Positions 11,959 to 12,368 of a stretch of DNA of 12,368 bases are shown here, piece after piece; the first letter of the stretch is position 1, and every line of letters begins with the position of its first letter. The notes beneath the pieces were generated by a model. It had not been told where the DNA came from, made no database searches, and worked only from the letters and a program-made list of their open reading frames with translations. The DNA lies in assembly GCA_046262635.1 (NCBI GenBank), contig JBHEMK010000153.1:1-12368 (forward strand). The letters are read 5' to 3'. The translations under genes and the position numbers were made by a program. The DNA comes from JBHEMK01 sp046262635. GTDB taxonomy: Bacteria; Actinomycetota; Thermoleophilia; Gaiellales; Gaiellaceae.

Positions 11959-12368
11959 CTATCCCTCAGCGGGAGAGCATGGCCCAGGCGGTGATCCCTC
12001 TTGAGCCGCCCTCCATTCGTCGAACGTGGGGCTTTCTGGGAAAGCATCGGAGACCCGGTTGAGGATGTGCTGTACGGGATCGCCAATGGACGCGAGCAGC
12101 GGCGGGATTCTCAGCCCGTCGTCGATGCCTATGTCGAGGGTGATGCCTGTCTGGAGCTTCACCTGTGGGGATGGGCCGTCGGGAGTTACCGGAATCCGCA
12201 GGACTTCTGCGCCGTCTTTCACCACTCCGGCCCTAATGCGCGGAGTGCCGACGGCCGCTATGTCTTGGACTACGGCCAGTTTGAAGTTGTACTCGGCGAC
12301 CATCGCGAACGTCGGCTGCAACGTTCTGTGTTTGTCCTGATTCCAGATTCTGTAGAGCTGGGCGAAAG
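11959..12368 (-). CDS. Hypothetical protein fragment in lower-GC right edge (5' end beyond window)
   Basis: An open frame of about 135 codons runs from the right edge to a TAG at 11961-11959. A TTG at 12321 is an internal possible start, but the frame is open upstream of it, so the true start probably lies outside. It reads LYRIWNQDKHRTLQPTFAMV, then VAEYNFKLAVVQDIAAVG, a beta-strand-like middle (VVKDGAEVLRIPVTPDG, VKLQTGITLDIGIDDG), and ends with GDPVQHILNRVSDAFPESP and a Pro/Gly-rich tail. I do not recognise a family. G+C is clearly lower than in the rest of the window and includes rarer codons (AGA, ATA, GTA). A plus-strand frame over the same DNA (11995 to the edge, TTG at 12001) is also open, encoding FWESIGDPVEDVLYGIANGR and more, without a Shine-Dalgarno. 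The minus frame is preferred weakly. The stretch between this gene and imuB holds only the promoter and LexA boxes. Confidence 0.4.
   Translation of the reverse strand, partial: FAQLYRIWNQDKHRTLQPTFAMVAEYNFKLAVVQDIAAVGTPRIRAGVVKDGAEVLRIPVTPDGPSPQVKLQTGITLDIGIDDGLRIPPLLASIGDPVQHILNRVSDAFPESPTFDEWRAAQEGSPPGPCSPAEG

Noticed and set aside
1..12368. CRISPR arrays, tRNA or rRNA genes, riboswitches, intact insertion sequences
   Set aside because: No spaced direct repeats, tRNA-like cloverleaf, rRNA signature or transposase was seen when reading both strands by eye.

Overview
This 12.4 kb window is GC-rich bacterial chromosome (about 70% G+C by eye). Several signs point to an actinobacterium: GTG starts, apparently leaderless promoters with TANNNT -10 boxes, LexA boxes of the GAAC-N4-GTTC type, and an ImuB/DnaE2 mutagenesis cassette. 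A deep-branching class such as Thermoleophilia is my inference from the gene mix, not something the sequence proves. I see no tRNA, rRNA, CRISPR array or intact mobile element.

Left part (1-1692, minus strand): a two-gene unit with an ATGA stop/start overlap. It encodes an endonuclease/exonuclease/phosphatase-fold hydrolase and a class V PLP aminotransferase that runs off the left edge. Diverging from it (1711-4862, plus strand) is a tightly packed operon of a GT4-type glycosyltransferase, a 103-residue protein of unknown function and a complete GH15 glucoamylase/trehalase-type enzyme. Only 18 bp separate the two divergent GTG starts, and they contain one symmetric TAGCCTA element that can serve as the -10 box in both directions.

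Middle and right part (4863-11925, mostly minus strand): transcription order is tandem LexA boxes and promoter, imuB (catalytically dead Y-family polymerase), a 76-residue DUF6504-like protein, then dnaE2 (error-prone polymerase III alpha), a FUSC/aromatic-acid-exporter-like membrane protein, and a decayed MFS sugar-porter remnant. Between the DUF6504-like gene and dnaE2 sits a two-gene plus-strand island (a bicupin and a 57-residue protein) that overlaps both neighbours. I see no LexA box in front of dnaE2, so the layout looks like a noncontiguous SOS operon whose transcript would run antisense through the bicupin pair. No imuA gene lies between the LexA promoter and imuB.

Two minus-strand genes appear to use non-standard starts. 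dnaE2 begins at CTG behind a strong Shine-Dalgarno sequence, because the next standard start would remove the first metal-binding motif of the PHP domain. The DUF6504-like gene has only an ATA, overlapping the imuB stop, as a start that keeps its N-terminus.

Right edge (11926-12368): base composition drops towards 55-60% G+C and two opposed open frames run off the window. The minus-strand frame is somewhat more protein-like, but I recognise neither.
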